This document shows positions 1 to 8,304 of a DNA stretch of 62,215 bases, in pieces. This DNA is from CAZECR01 sp964510495. Lineage in GTDB: Bacteria; Patescibacteriota; Patescibacteriia; Magasanikbacterales; GWA2-37-8. A model generated the notes under the pieces. That model was not told the DNA's origin, did not search any database, and saw nothing but the letters and a program-made list of their open reading frames with translations. The DNA is taken from positions 1-62,215 of the forward strand of contig CAZECR010000004.1 in the NCBI GenBank assembly GCA_964510495.1. Direction: 5' to 3'. Numbering within the stretch: the first letter of the stretch is position 1; every line of letters begins with the position of its first letter. The translations under genes and the position numbers were made by a program.

Positions 1-5
1 CCCTA

Positions 6-30
6 CGACCCGGATTAAAAACCCGGGTCG
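6..30. terminator. Hairpin at the left edge, possible terminator
   Basis: An 8-bp perfect inverted repeat (CGACCCGG at 6-13, CCGGGTCG at 23-30) encloses an AT-rich loop. There is no clean T-run after it, so it may be the end of a gene lying left of the window or a structured RNA element. Seen directly; the role is inferred. Confidence 0.4.
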
Positions 31-87
31 CTCTAATAAATTTCTAAATTTTGTTTGGAGATTTTGAGAGAAACTTTTTTGATCTCG

Positions 88-113
88 ACACCTTTACAAA
101 AGGTGTTTTTTAT
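88..113 (+). terminator. Intrinsic terminator
   Basis: ACACCTTT (88-95), a 3-nt loop and AAAGGTGT (99-106) form an 8-bp stem, followed directly by a T-run to about 111. It isolates the downstream lipoprotein gene from anything transcribed from the left. Confidence 0.75.
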
Positions 114-167
114 TATCTACTATTCGAGCGTTGTTCTTGAAAAATGATTTTCCCAAGGAGGACAGGC

Positions 168-941
168 ATGCGTCGTGATGCTGGTTATGCTTTTTTGAAA
201 ATTATGTGGTTGGCCACGTTCGCCGTAGTCGTGGCAGCGGGTTGCGGCATGGCACCGGTGGGTGGTATGACGCCAGATAGCCCGCGCGTCAATCCACCGG
301 CGGTCGTCTCTGATTCGGATCGGCTGCATGTCGAGCTCGGGCTCACCAACGGCGAGACACGCTTCGACATGGGGGTGTTTGGCCCGGTGGTAATCTGGAG
401 TGGGCTCGAACTGACTCCGGCTACCGATGATAACGAGGTATATCGAAAGCAGGTAAGCCTCAGCTGCAACGGGCAGTCTGTCACGCTTACCAGTGTCCGG
501 ACGGGGAGTGTGTTTGGCCCCAATCGCGAGCTCGTACTCGGCCTGCCGACGTACCGTAAGCCCGAGAGCGACTGTGCCGTTACCCTCGGCGCCGACTTTG
601 CTGCGGCGAATGGTGCGAAGTTGGGTGTAGAAACGACGTTCACGTTCCATATCCGTAGCCTGGCTGACCAGTTTGATCGGATGGGGCACAAACGAGGTAA
701 GTTGGATGCCCCGCGCACATGGGTCATTCACCGCAACGATAACTCGACGAGCGTATGCAATGGCTTTGATGTGGTAAAGATCGTTCCGCCCAGCGCGATT
801 ATTATCGTCTGCACCGCTGAGGGGGCGGCCTACACCATCGACGAAGTGCGCGGTGACCTGGGAAGCCTCAGTTTCTTCCGGGCCAGTTACGGCGGGGAGT
901 TCGTCAATTTTATCACGACCGACGAGTACACGATCGAATAG
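168..941 (+). CDS. Putative secreted lipoprotein of atypical composition
   Basis: I do not recognise the family. The 257-residue product has a lipoprotein signal: positive start, hydrophobic stretch to about residue 24 and a VAAGC lipobox with Cys26. The mature part is a mainly beta-type, Ig-like sequence. The ATG at 168 is chosen over the in-frame ATG at 144 because AAGGAGG (155-161) sits 6 nt before it and the signal peptide then begins correctly. Such a strong Shine-Dalgarno sequence is nearly absent elsewhere in the window. The coding sequence is visibly richer in G and C than all genes from 1066 on, which suggests transfer from another genome. It is flanked by its own terminators (88-113 and 981-1029). 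Confidence 0.75.
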   Translation: MRRDAGYAFLKIMWLATFAVVVAAGCGMAPVGGMTPDSPRVNPPAVVSDSDRLHVELGLTNGETRFDMGVFGPVVIWSGLELTPATDDNEVYRKQVSLSCNGQSVTLTSVRTGSVFGPNRELVLGLPTYRKPESDCAVTLGADFAAANGAKLGVETTFTFHIRSLADQFDRMGHKRGKLDAPRTWVIHRNDNSTSVCNGFDVVKIVPPSAIIIVCTAEGAAYTIDEVRGDLGSLSFFRASYGGEFVNFITTDEYTIE

Positions 942-980
942 AAGCTCACCCCAACGCGAGGAGTGAAAGTTATTAGTTTG

Positions 981-1029
981 CCGCCATTCTGACCCTTTGG
1001 GGTTGGGTGGCGGTTCTTCATTTTTATTT
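981..1029 (+). terminator. Probable terminator of the GC-rich lipoprotein gene
   Basis: CCGCCA (981-986) pairs with TGGCGG (1008-1013); the interior also pairs in part (ACCC with GGGT). A T-rich stretch follows at 1019-1029. It also overlaps the -35 region of the sigma-factor promoter, which begins at 1028. Confidence 0.55.
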
Positions 1030-1056
1030 GCAGCTTGCCTAGGTGGCTGATATACT
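1028..1056 (+). promoter_or_regulatory. Promoter of the ECF sigma operon
   Basis: TTGCAG (1028-1033), 17-bp spacer, TATACT (1051-1056). Transcription would start near 1063, only about 3 nt before the ATG at 1066, so the mRNA is predicted to be effectively leaderless. Confidence 0.6.
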
Positions 1057-1065
1057 CCTAGCATT

Positions 1066-1578
1066 ATGACTTTTACGAAAAAGGATTTTGAGCATTTTTA
1101 TACGACGCACTTTGATAAAGTGTACCGCTTTATTTTTTTTCGCGTAGGCTGTAATCAGGAGGTGGCCGAAGATTTGGTTTCCGAAATTTTTATGAAAGCT
1201 CTTAAAAATTTTGATAGCTATGATGAGCACGTCAGTCAATCTGCCTGGATCAGGACGATCGCTAAAAATCACCTCTTAAATTATTGGCGCGATCGCAAAA
1301 ATACTGCTCCGCTACCCACAAGTGAAACAGCCGAACTAGGCGAAGGGTCAGATACTTTTTGGTTAAAAAATTCTTTACGGCAATTCAAAAATCAAGCCGA
1401 GCAGCGTGAAATAGCAGAGCTTTTGCTCAAATTAGACGATGAAAGTCGTGAAATTGTAACGTTTCACTACCTTTTGGGGTATAGTTATAGTGAGATAGCT
1501 GAAAGCAAAGGAATGACTGAAGGGGCTATAAAAGTCGCGGCGCACCGCGCGATCAAAAAAATGAAAGGATTGTTATGA
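1066..1578 (+). CDS. ECF-type sigma-70 family RNA polymerase sigma factor
   Basis: A 170-residue alternative sigma factor. Region 2 spans about residues 8-78 and contains the DLVSEIFMKAL and W61-IRTIAKN patterns that bind core enzyme and melt the -10 element. Region 4 spans about 112-168, with the helix-turn-helix YSYSEIAESKG for -35 recognition. Regions 1 and 3 are absent, as is typical of ECF sigmas. The stop codon overlaps the start of the next gene by 4 nt (ATGA, 1575-1578), so the two are translationally coupled. The partner is a single-pass membrane protein, as expected for a sigma/anti-sigma pair. The target genes are unknown. Confidence 0.9.
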   Translation: MTFTKKDFEHFYTTHFDKVYRFIFFRVGCNQEVAEDLVSEIFMKALKNFDSYDEHVSQSAWIRTIAKNHLLNYWRDRKNTAPLPTSETAELGEGSDTFWLKNSLRQFKNQAEQREIAELLLKLDDESREIVTFHYLLGYSYSEIAESKGMTEGAIKVAAHRAIKKMKGLL

Positions 1579-2291
1579 GTATATTTTTGAAATACAATTT
1601 AAAAAAGGTGAACAAGAGTTTATCGCCTCGCTCTGGTTTCAAACAAGAATTGTGGCAGAAGCTCGATAGTACTTTTGTGCCTGGGACGCAGCCACAGATT
1701 GGGTGGTACCGCCATTTTTCAGTTCGTTTTGCGGTAGTGCTTGTAATTGGTGTAATTGTAGTTGGTACAGGAGCGACTGGCGTGTATGCCTACAATAGTT
1801 CGACTGTAACCGACGGGACGATCTTGTATCCAGTTAAAAAAAGCATTGAGCAGGTAGAAGAAAAATTACAGACCACGCCTGAAAAGAAAGTGGCTTTTTT
1901 GCTTAAACAAATTGATCGACGCGAAGCGGAGAAAAAAGTGCTGGTCACTAAAAACAAGCCTTTGGTGCAGATCAATAAAGCGATTGGTCAGGTCGAGCGG
2001 AAATTGGAAGTAACGAGCACAGCTTTAGAAGTAACTCCTAAGAAAAATGCGGCGCTGTTAAAAAAAGTAGAAGCTAGACTAACAGAGCGCAAAGAACGAT
2101 TAGAAAAAATACAGGAACATGGTACGAATCGTCGTGAAGATCACAAGGAAGATTCGGTGAGTTCTACGCCTCGGCAAAAAATACTTGATGTTCGTGGCGG
2201 GGAAGTGGAGACGAGCTCGACAATGAAGAATGTGCGCGAGCGATTGCGTGAACGGATAAGGGAAACTACTTCTAACAGAGGGCGTCAATAA
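1575..2291 (+). CDS. Single-pass membrane protein with DUF5667-like domain, putative anti-sigma partner
   Basis: 238 residues: about 50 cytoplasmic residues, one membrane helix at about 51-72, then a charged, helix-rich outer part. The stretch after the helix (GTILYPVKKSIEQVEEKL, about 81-98) resembles DUF5667 proteins, which often sit beside ECF sigma factors. Coupling through the ATGA overlap supports a regulatory role over the sigma factor, with the short N-terminal part facing the cytoplasm. That role is inferred; no zinc-binding anti-sigma motif is present. The C-terminal third is rich in Lys, Arg and Glu and probably disordered or coiled-coil. Confidence 0.7.
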   Translation: MSIFLKYNLKKVNKSLSPRSGFKQELWQKLDSTFVPGTQPQIGWYRHFSVRFAVVLVIGVIVVGTGATGVYAYNSSTVTDGTILYPVKKSIEQVEEKLQTTPEKKVAFLLKQIDRREAEKKVLVTKNKPLVQINKAIGQVERKLEVTSTALEVTPKKNAALLKKVEARLTERKERLEKIQEHGTNRREDHKEDSVSSTPRQKILDVRGGEVETSSTMKNVRERLRERIRETTSNRGRQ

Positions 2292-2293
2292 AT

Positions 2294-2325
2294 AAAAAAG
2301 ACCTTCCAACAAGAAGGTCTTTTTT
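2294..2325. terminator. Bidirectional terminator between convergent genes
   Basis: AGACCTTC (2299-2306) pairs with GAAGGTCT (2313-2320), with an A-run before and a T-run after, so it can stop transcription from both sides. Confidence 0.9.
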
Positions 2326-2327
2326 AT

Positions 2328-2735
2328 TTATTTTTTTACTAGTGCGTCGAGTGTTTTATTCACCTCCGCATCGGCTTCTTTGTTACCGGCGCGCAGCGTG
2401 TGACGATAGGTTACTTTTTTGAATTTGGTAGAAAGGTTATAGGCCTGGAGATATAGTTTTTGCAAAGTTGGTTCTTTGACGCGGTATTCACGGCGCATTT
2501 GTTTGACGGCAAGTTCGCTGTCGAGAATGCAATCGACTTCGGTAGCGCCGAGTTCAAATGCTTTTTCAAGCGCCAAGATAAGCGCTGTATATTCGGCGAA
2601 GTTGTTGGTTTGGACACCAAGGTATTTGCCAAAGGCCGCTACAACCTCCAGTTGTTCATTTTTAACAACTACACCAGCTGCCGAGGGGCCGGGGTTGCCG
2701 CGCGATCCGCCGTCGGTATAAGTAATAAGTTTCAT
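2328..2735 (-). CDS. rnhA: Ribonuclease HI family protein
   Basis: A 135-residue RNase H-fold nuclease that cleaves the RNA strand of RNA-DNA hybrids. The N-terminal motif YTDGGSRGNPGP carries the first catalytic aspartate (D8). The others are E48 (NNFAEYTAL), D72 (ILDSELAV) and D122 (NKEAD), completing the DEDD set. The length fits the short RnhA/YpdQ-like class without an N-terminal hybrid-binding domain. It is 9 nt downstream of the PEGA-protein gene and probably co-transcribed with it. Confidence 0.93.
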   Translation of the reverse strand: MKLITYTDGGSRGNPGPSAAGVVVKNEQLEVVAAFGKYLGVQTNNFAEYTALILALEKAFELGATEVDCILDSELAVKQMRREYRVKEPTLQKLYLQAYNLSTKFKKVTYRHTLRAGNKEADAEVNKTLDALVKK

Positions 2736-2744
2736 ACAAGAAAA

Positions 2745-4094
2745 TTAATATTCGAGTTGCCAAATACCTGTTTTATTTTCAATCGTGCCAGAAAAATAGA
2801 GTATCCGATTATTGCTGTCAGCGCCCAGCCCACTCAACGCTGTGTCTTCGAGAATATCTTGGCTTACTAAATAATAAGGGAAGACGACCGAAATTTTATT
2901 GTCAGCGCGCAAGGCCACGGTATTGTAAGTATCAATAAAAACAGCTTGGCGCAGCGCGATACTGGAGCGATTGAGCAGATAGGGATCGGCCCCGCCGAGC
3001 GATGACCATAATTCCCACGGGTTCCATAAGAGCCACCAACCGGTCGGAGAAGTGGTGAATGTGGTTGTGTGCAGTACAAATGAGGTTTGGTCATTTGCTA
3101 AAATCATCGCGCTATCGTCGTCCGCCACCAGCAGAACAGTGTTATTTTGAATGTGACGAATGCGGAGGCTTGTCGTACCAACTTCGGCGAGTGTTGCGCT
3201 CGGGATCGTGGTAAAAGCATTCGTAAACCCAAGTGTATCTCGATTAATAGTTAATTGATCCGTGCTGGTACTGAGTGCAAGCGTCCAGAGTTGTCCGCCA
3301 TTAAAGTACCAGTCCATAGTGCTTTTTGTTGTAAGGAGGGTAGTGGTTTCAAGAGCAGCGTCCGCAGAAATAATGGCTGAGGGAGTGCTGAAGTAAAGGG
3401 TGTGGTCGTTTTCAGAATCCCACATGTATTTTTGAACGGTGTTTGTTTCGGCGCTGCCCACATTCCAATTTTTTTGAGGGTTCGTAGTTTTAAAAATAGT
3501 GAGCGTCGTGTAAGGTAGTGCTTCATTGGCTACGGTAAAAAAAGTATTATTTTTTGACCAACTAATACTTGTGCTGCTGCTAGCAGTAACTCCGGTGAGT
3601 TTAGTATCTGCTTTGGAAGCAGTGTCACGAAGTACGAGCGCGGCATCTGGTTTACTGTAGATAAAATATTTTCCGTCAGTACTTACTGAGATAAGTCGTT
3701 CGGCCTCTGAAATAAGTAGCGTGGGTGTTGCTTTTTTAATAAGTGTGACATCTTTAATATAGACAGTTTGTTTACTCTTAACGGTAATATCACGGCTCCA
3801 ATCATAGTAACCTGGTTTGGTAATGCGAATGTGATAAGAGTTAGGAGCGATATTTTTAAGTCGGACGGGGATTTTTTCATCAATTTTTTGATCGTTCAAA
3901 AAAACCGAAGCATCGTTCGGTAAGACATCGACGCTGATTGCGCCAATTTCTTTGATAAGACCACTTTGCCAGTCGTAACGGTACCCCACGGTGTAGAGTA
4001 CAAGAAGAGGGGTAATTATGAGAAAGCTAGCCAAAAAAAGCGCCAATAAGAGTTGACGCCGACGCTTGGTAAGTGTGCTTCCGGGGTATTCCAT
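2745..4094 (-). CDS. PEGA domain-containing membrane-anchored protein
   Basis: 449 residues. A basic N-terminus (TKRRRQ) precedes a membrane helix at about 14-36. A PEGA domain follows at about 51-118 (ISVDVLPNDASVFLNDQKI and PGYYDWSRDITV). The remainder, about 120-449, looks like repeated beta-strands, possibly a degenerate beta-propeller with SxDGKYFIYS-type blades. Such proteins are exported and anchored at the outer face of the membrane; their binding partners are not known. It is divergent from murA, with its own promoter at 4143-4171. Confidence 0.8.
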   Translation of the reverse strand: MEYPGSTLTKRRRQLLLALFLASFLIITPLLVLYTVGYRYDWQSGLIKEIGAISVDVLPNDASVFLNDQKIDEKIPVRLKNIAPNSYHIRITKPGYYDWSRDITVKSKQTVYIKDVTLIKKATPTLLISEAERLISVSTDGKYFIYSKPDAALVLRDTASKADTKLTGVTASSSTSISWSKNNTFFTVANEALPYTTLTIFKTTNPQKNWNVGSAETNTVQKYMWDSENDHTLYFSTPSAIISADAALETTTLLTTKSTMDWYFNGGQLWTLALSTSTDQLTINRDTLGFTNAFTTIPSATLAEVGTTSLRIRHIQNNTVLLVADDDSAMILANDQTSFVLHTTTFTTSPTGWWLLWNPWELWSSLGGADPYLLNRSSIALRQAVFIDTYNTVALRADNKISVVFPYYLVSQDILEDTALSGLGADSNNRILYFSGTIENKTGIWQLEY

Positions 4095-4111
4095 ACAACG
4101 TCTCTCTGACT

Positions 4112-4140
4112 TTGACTTTATGAGGTATAAAAGGTATAGT
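4112..4140 (+). promoter_or_regulatory. Promoter of murA
   Basis: TTGACT (4112-4117), 17-bp spacer, TATAGT (4135-4140). It gives a leader of about 30 nt with no Shine-Dalgarno sequence before the ATG at 4178. Confidence 0.75.
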
Positions 4141-4142
4141 TA

Positions 4143-4171
4143 ATCATAAGCTAAAAAGCATTTTCAGTCAA
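4143..4171 (-). promoter_or_regulatory. Promoter of the PEGA-protein/RNase HI unit
   Basis: On the minus strand: TTGACT (4171-4166), 17-bp spacer, TATGAT (4148-4143). The -10 lies only 2 bp from the -10 of the opposing murA promoter, so the two polymerases would compete. Confidence 0.6.
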
Positions 4172-4177
4172 AATAGT

Positions 4178-5488
4178 ATGTCATATTTAGTTATTCAAGG
4201 TGGTAAAAAATTACACGGCGAAATCATGAATCAATCGAACAAAAATTCGGCAATTGCCATTTTGTGTGCCGCGCTTATGATCCGCGGTAAGACAACGCTG
4301 GTCGATATGCCCCAGATTCAGGAGGTTGATCGCATGGTGGAACTTTTGAACAGCATCGGGGTAATCATTGCTCGCCCTGATGCACACACGATCGTGGTTG
4401 ATGCTACGAAAGATTTAACTCTCGAAAAGATTGATCGCAAACTTTGTGCCAAGGTCCGTGCTTCGCTTCTTTTGTGTGGTGCCCTTGCTGCCCGCGAAAC
4501 ATCATATAAATTATATAAATCCGGTGGGTGCCGACTCGGGGAGCGCACGGTTCGTCCGCACTGGTATGCACTTAAAAAATTAGGTATTTCTGTTGTCTCG
4601 CGTGATCAGTATTACGAAGTTAAGCGCGAGCACGCACTTGCAGCAGCGCATATCGTTATGTACGAATCAGGTGACGCGGCTACTGAAAATGCCATTATGG
4701 CTGCAGTCTTGGCTCCGGGAGTTACGACGATTACCATGGCCTCGGCCAACTACATGGTACAAGACCTCTGTTATTTTTTAATTAAAGCTGGAGCAAAAAT
4801 TAGCGGTGTAGGCTCTACAACGCTCACTATCAAAGGGGTAAGTTCCCTCAAGGCGGTGAAGAATTATCCGATCATGCCCGATCCGATTGTTGCCATGACC
4901 TTTTTGTCAGCTGCCATCACGACGCATTCCAAAGTAACAGTTAAAAATTGTCCGCTAGCCTTTCTCGAGCTCGAACTCTGCAAACTTGAAATTATGGGCC
5001 AGAAGTTTATCGTGCACAATCAAAGAAAATCTAAGAATGGTTATTTTGATATTGTTGACATCACGACTGAGCCGGGCGTACTCAAAGCTTTGCCTGATAA
5101 AATTTATGGCCGTCCTTTCCCTGGCCTTAATATCGATAACTTGCCGCTCTTTGTTCCGATCCTAACTCAAGCTAAAGGCCGTACACTTGTACATGACTGG
5201 GCCTATGAAAATAGGGCGGTGTATAGTCTTGAGCTCCAGAAGCTTGGAGCCAAGATTACGCTCCTTGATCCGCATCGGTTGTGGGTCGAAGGGCCAGGCG
5301 CGCTTACGCCGAATGAAGTGATCTGTCCTCCAGCCTTACGTCCTGCTGTCAACGTGCTTATCTGTATGCTAGCTGCCAAAGGAAAATCCATTTTGCGCAA
5401 TACGGCCATGATTGATCGAGGGTATGAAAATTTGTATGCTGTTTTGAATGCAGCCGGGGCCGATATTACCGTCATGAAAGAAAATTAA
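4178..5488 (+). CDS. murA: UDP-N-acetylglucosamine 1-carboxyvinyltransferase
   Basis: MurA transfers enolpyruvate from phosphoenolpyruvate to UDP-GlcNAc, the first committed step of peptidoglycan synthesis, in the cytoplasm. At 436 residues it has the usual two-lobed EPSP-synthase-like length. Visible signatures are the substrate-binding K22-N23 pair (NQSNKNSAIAIL) and the active-site loop KSGGCRLGERTVRPH with Cys118, the residue targeted by fosfomycin in other MurA enzymes. It heads a two-gene unit with the S41 protease, whose ATG is 15 nt downstream. Confidence 0.93.
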   Translation: MSYLVIQGGKKLHGEIMNQSNKNSAIAILCAALMIRGKTTLVDMPQIQEVDRMVELLNSIGVIIARPDAHTIVVDATKDLTLEKIDRKLCAKVRASLLLCGALAARETSYKLYKSGGCRLGERTVRPHWYALKKLGISVVSRDQYYEVKREHALAAAHIVMYESGDAATENAIMAAVLAPGVTTITMASANYMVQDLCYFLIKAGAKISGVGSTTLTIKGVSSLKAVKNYPIMPDPIVAMTFLSAAITTHSKVTVKNCPLAFLELELCKLEIMGQKFIVHNQRKSKNGYFDIVDITTEPGVLKALPDKIYGRPFPGLNIDNLPLFVPILTQAKGRTLVHDWAYENRAVYSLELQKLGAKITLLDPHRLWVEGPGALTPNEVICPPALRPAVNVLICMLAAKGKSILRNTAMIDRGYENLYAVLNAAGADITVMKEN

Positions 5489-5503
5489 TTTTTTGAGATT
5501 TAA

Positions 5504-6769
5504 ATGTTATTATCTATGGACCAGAATATCTCACCTATTCGTACTAAGGCGGGGAAGTACTTTAGTACGTACTTAGCTGTTATCTTTTTTATTCTTACTT
5601 TTGGACTCGGCTTTTTAGCAGGGCGCAACGTCTATTTTAAAAAATACGTTACGAACGCCGAGAGTATCGTTACCACTGACGGGGTTATTATCAAAGATCC
5701 AAGTGCGCCCATCGACGGTGTTGACTTGCAGCAATTTTGGAGAGTGTGGAATGAGATCAAAGCCAAATATGTTAAACAGCCGGTGTCAGATAAAGATTTG
5801 TTAACGGGCGCTACGCAAGGACTTGTGGCTTCGCTCAACGATCCTTATTCACTTTTCTTGCCTCCACAGCAAGCTACAGAGTTCACCAATGATTTAGCCG
5901 GAGCACTTGAAGGCATTGGAGCAGAAATCGGAGTTAAAAATAGCCAGCTCATGATTATTTCCCCTATTCCAGGTACGCCCGCGGAAAAGGCCGGTCTTTT
6001 ACCGGGGGATAAAATTTTATTGATCAACAAGGAGTCAACTGTCGACATGGATGCGGGTACTGCTGTCACCAAGATTCGTGGTAAAGCAGGCACGCCAGTG
6101 GTTCTTAATATTTTGCGCGATGGAACAACAAAGGCAAAAGACATTACTATTATTCGTCAAAAAATCGTGGTACCGTCAGTAACGCTTAAAATGAAACCGG
6201 GTAATATTGCTTATATTCAAGTCTTGCAATTTAATGACACTACGGTTGATAAGTTTTACGCTGCGATTGATCAAGTAAAGAAAAATAAAGCGAATGGTTT
6301 GGTCCTCGACCTGCGCAATAATCCAGGTGGCTATCTTGATTCGGCTATTGCCATGGCGAGCGAATGGATAAAAGACGGTGTGATTGTTAGCGAAAAAGGA
6401 TACAACGGTGCAAGTAATACTCATACCACCGAAGGTAGTCATCGATTGGCCGGGCTTAAAACAATCGTTCTTATCAACAAAGGTTCAGCTTCCGCTTCTG
6501 AAATCGTTGCCGGCGCTCTGCAAGATCATAAAGTTGCCACATTGGTCGGTGAAAAATCATTTGGCAAAGGATCGGTTCAGGATTACGAAAATTTCCCTGA
6601 TGGATCTGCGCTCAAATTAACGGTCGCGGAATGGTTTACCCCAAATGGTAAAAATATTACCAAAGAAGGTATTACGCCGGATGTCGAAGTAAAAGAAGAT
6701 TTTGCCAATGACAAAGTTGGCGTTGATAAGCCGCTTGATAAGGCGCTTGAACTCCTCAAGAAAAAATAA
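5504..6769 (+). CDS. S41 family C-terminal processing protease
   Basis: A 421-residue CtpA/CtpB-like serine protease that cleaves C-terminal tails of exported proteins outside the membrane. An N-terminal membrane anchor spans about 21-41. A PDZ domain (about 125-215) contains AEKAGLLPGDKIL. The protease core has the KGSASASEI motif near residue 327 with the nucleophilic serine and SFGKGSVQ with Lys355 as general base. A second in-frame ATG at 5516 is an equally possible start (417 residues). It probably shares the murA transcript. Confidence 0.92.
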   Translation: MLLSMDQNISPIRTKAGKYFSTYLAVIFFILTFGLGFLAGRNVYFKKYVTNAESIVTTDGVIIKDPSAPIDGVDLQQFWRVWNEIKAKYVKQPVSDKDLLTGATQGLVASLNDPYSLFLPPQQATEFTNDLAGALEGIGAEIGVKNSQLMIISPIPGTPAEKAGLLPGDKILLINKESTVDMDAGTAVTKIRGKAGTPVVLNILRDGTTKAKDITIIRQKIVVPSVTLKMKPGNIAYIQVLQFNDTTVDKFYAAIDQVKKNKANGLVLDLRNNPGGYLDSAIAMASEWIKDGVIVSEKGYNGASNTHTTEGSHRLAGLKTIVLINKGSASASEIVAGALQDHKVATLVGEKSFGKGSVQDYENFPDGSALKLTVAEWFTPNGKNITKEGITPDVEVKEDFANDKVGVDKPLDKALELLKKK

Positions 6770-6782
6770 TCGTACAACAAAA

Positions 6783-6808
6783 AACCACCGTTATTCGGTG
6801 GTTTTTTA
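6783..6808. terminator. Bidirectional terminator between S41 protease and era
   Basis: AACCACCG (6783-6790) pairs with CGGTGGTT (6796-6803), with an A-run upstream and a T-run downstream. Confidence 0.9.
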
Positions 6809-6817
6809 ATGTAATTT

Positions 6818-7714
6818 TTAAATTCTTTCTTCCCAGCGTTTATCGTATTCTACTTCGAGTTCGAGAAAGACTTTTTTATTAATCGCTTGTTCCAGTTCTT
6901 TGCGAGCTGCAATACCAATTTCTTTGATCGCGCGTCCTCCTGCACCAACAATCATGCCTTTATATTTTTTGTTGTAGGTGAAGACGTTGGCTTTAATGAC
7001 CATGATATCTGGTTTTTCTTCGATGGTATCAATTTCGACATGGGTAGAGTAGGGGATTTCTTTACGCAGTGCTAAAAAGATTTTTTCACGAATAATTTCA
7101 GAGATCCAGAAGTTTTTATCCACGTTCGTAAGCTGGTCCGGTGGATAGAGCGGTTCGCCAACTGGCAGAAGTTCAAAAACACGTTTAACGAGCGGCTGGA
7201 TGTGGCGGTTCATGAGCGCTGAAAGTTCATAGGCGCCATCAAATTCACCTTCGAGCGCCTGGTATTCTTCGAGGTATTTTTTTTCAGTAGCTGGTAAATC
7301 TGATTTATTGATGACCATTAGTTTTGGAATCTGGAGATGACGAATCAGGCTTAAGATGGAGCGTTCTTCAGGGCCAATCGTTTTGGTCGGATCGGCAACA
7401 TAGAGTACGACGTCGATATCTTTAACTGCTTCGTGAACGGTTTTGGTGAGTTTGCTTGAAAGAATCGTATGACGTTCTTTAAAAACACCGGGAGTGTCGA
7501 CAAACACAATCTGTCCTTCGGCACCGTTTAAAACACCGTGAATATTATTACGGGTAGTTTGAGGTTTATCGGTAACAGCGGAAATCTTGGTGCCTACCAA
7601 CGTATTAATCAGAGTCGATTTACCAGCATTTGAGCGTCCGATGATGGAGACGATACCGGATTTAAGGTTGGTAGTAGATTCAGGAGCCGCTTCGGTTGAG
7701 ATTTTTTTAGCCAT
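6818..7714 (-). CDS. era: GTPase Era
   Basis: A 298-residue GTPase needed for 30S ribosomal subunit maturation. The G domain shows G1 GRSNAGKS (26-33), G3 DTPG (73-76), G4 NKSD and a Thr-rich switch I (KPQTTRNN). The C-terminal KH domain carries VGAGGRAIKEIG, the RNA-binding loop. Length and domain order match standard Era, with about 18 extra residues at the N-terminus. It is transcribed divergently from rplI. Confidence 0.95.
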   Translation of the reverse strand: MAKKISTEAAPESTTNLKSGIVSIIGRSNAGKSTLINTLVGTKISAVTDKPQTTRNNIHGVLNGAEGQIVFVDTPGVFKERHTILSSKLTKTVHEAVKDIDVVLYVADPTKTIGPEERSILSLIRHLQIPKLMVINKSDLPATEKKYLEEYQALEGEFDGAYELSALMNRHIQPLVKRVFELLPVGEPLYPPDQLTNVDKNFWISEIIREKIFLALRKEIPYSTHVEIDTIEEKPDIMVIKANVFTYNKKYKGMIVGAGGRAIKEIGIAARKELEQAINKKVFLELEVEYDKRWEERI

Positions 7715-7726
7715 AGGTATACAAGC

Positions 7727-7755
7727 TTGTCTTTTTAACGCGGGTATACTATACT
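7727..7755 (+). promoter_or_regulatory. Promoter of rplI
   Basis: TTGTCT (7727-7732), 17-bp spacer, TATACT (7750-7755). An overlapping second TATACT at 7745-7750 lacks a matching -35. Confidence 0.6.
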
Positions 7756-7793
7756 AATCTCAGGAATTAAGCAAGAAATAGCCTGTTTTTGTT

Positions 7794-8255
7794 ATGAAAG
7801 TCATTCTTCTCGATAACGTTAAGGGACTCGGTAAAATGGATGATATTAAAGATGTCACCGATGGGTATGCTCGGAATTTTTTGTTCCCAGCCCACCTGGC
7901 AGTACAAGCATCCAGCCAAGGTGTTGACCAAGTGGTTAGCCGCAAGAAAAAAGCCGCTGGGAACGCTGAAAGCGAACTTCAACAAGCCCAGCATGTTGCC
8001 GAAGAACTTGAAGGCTTTGAGCTCACAGTAAAGGCTAAAGCCAACGAACACGATCTTCTGTACGCCGCTCTTACCCCTGCTAAAATCGCTGAACTATTGA
8101 ATGCGCAAGGTTTTAAGCTCACCAAGGCAAATATTATCACCGAACCACTTAAAACAGTGGGCGAACACTCTGTTAAGGTAAAATTAAAACACGGTCTCGA
8201 AGCTGGTATTAGAGTTATCGTCACTATCGAAAGCGCTAAGCAAGGAACTAACTAA
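7794..8255 (+). CDS. rplI: 50S ribosomal protein L9
   Basis: A 153-residue bL9. The N-terminal rRNA-binding domain begins MKVILLDNVKGLGKMDD and contains GYARNFLFP, the family signature. It is followed by the long connecting helix and the C-terminal domain. bL9 is missing in some Candidate Phyla Radiation lineages, so its presence argues against those. There is no Shine-Dalgarno sequence before the ATG. The last codons form the left arm of a terminator hairpin (8239-8281). Confidence 0.95.
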   Translation: MKVILLDNVKGLGKMDDIKDVTDGYARNFLFPAHLAVQASSQGVDQVVSRKKKAAGNAESELQQAQHVAEELEGFELTVKAKANEHDLLYAALTPAKIAELLNAQGFKLTKANIITEPLKTVGEHSVKVKLKHGLEAGIRVIVTIESAKQGTN

Positions 8256-8281
8256 CCAGAAGTTGTTCCTTGCTCTTTTTT
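8239..8281 (+). terminator. Terminator overlapping the rplI stop codon
   Basis: AGCAAGGAAC (8239-8248) pairs with GTTCCTTGCT (8265-8274), a 10-bp stem followed by a T-run. The left arm is coding, so a ribosome finishing rplI would cover it. It may act as a partial terminator before pyrG. Confidence 0.7.
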
Positions 8282-8304
8282 TATGATTTTTTAATTTTTT
8301 TACT

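Noticed and set aside
120..1064. A 314-codon open frame on the minus strand opposite the lipoprotein gene
   Set aside because: It runs across the terminators and the sigma promoter, has no signal or motif, and GC-rich genes often leave long open antisense frames. The plus-strand gene has a lipobox and ribosome-binding site.
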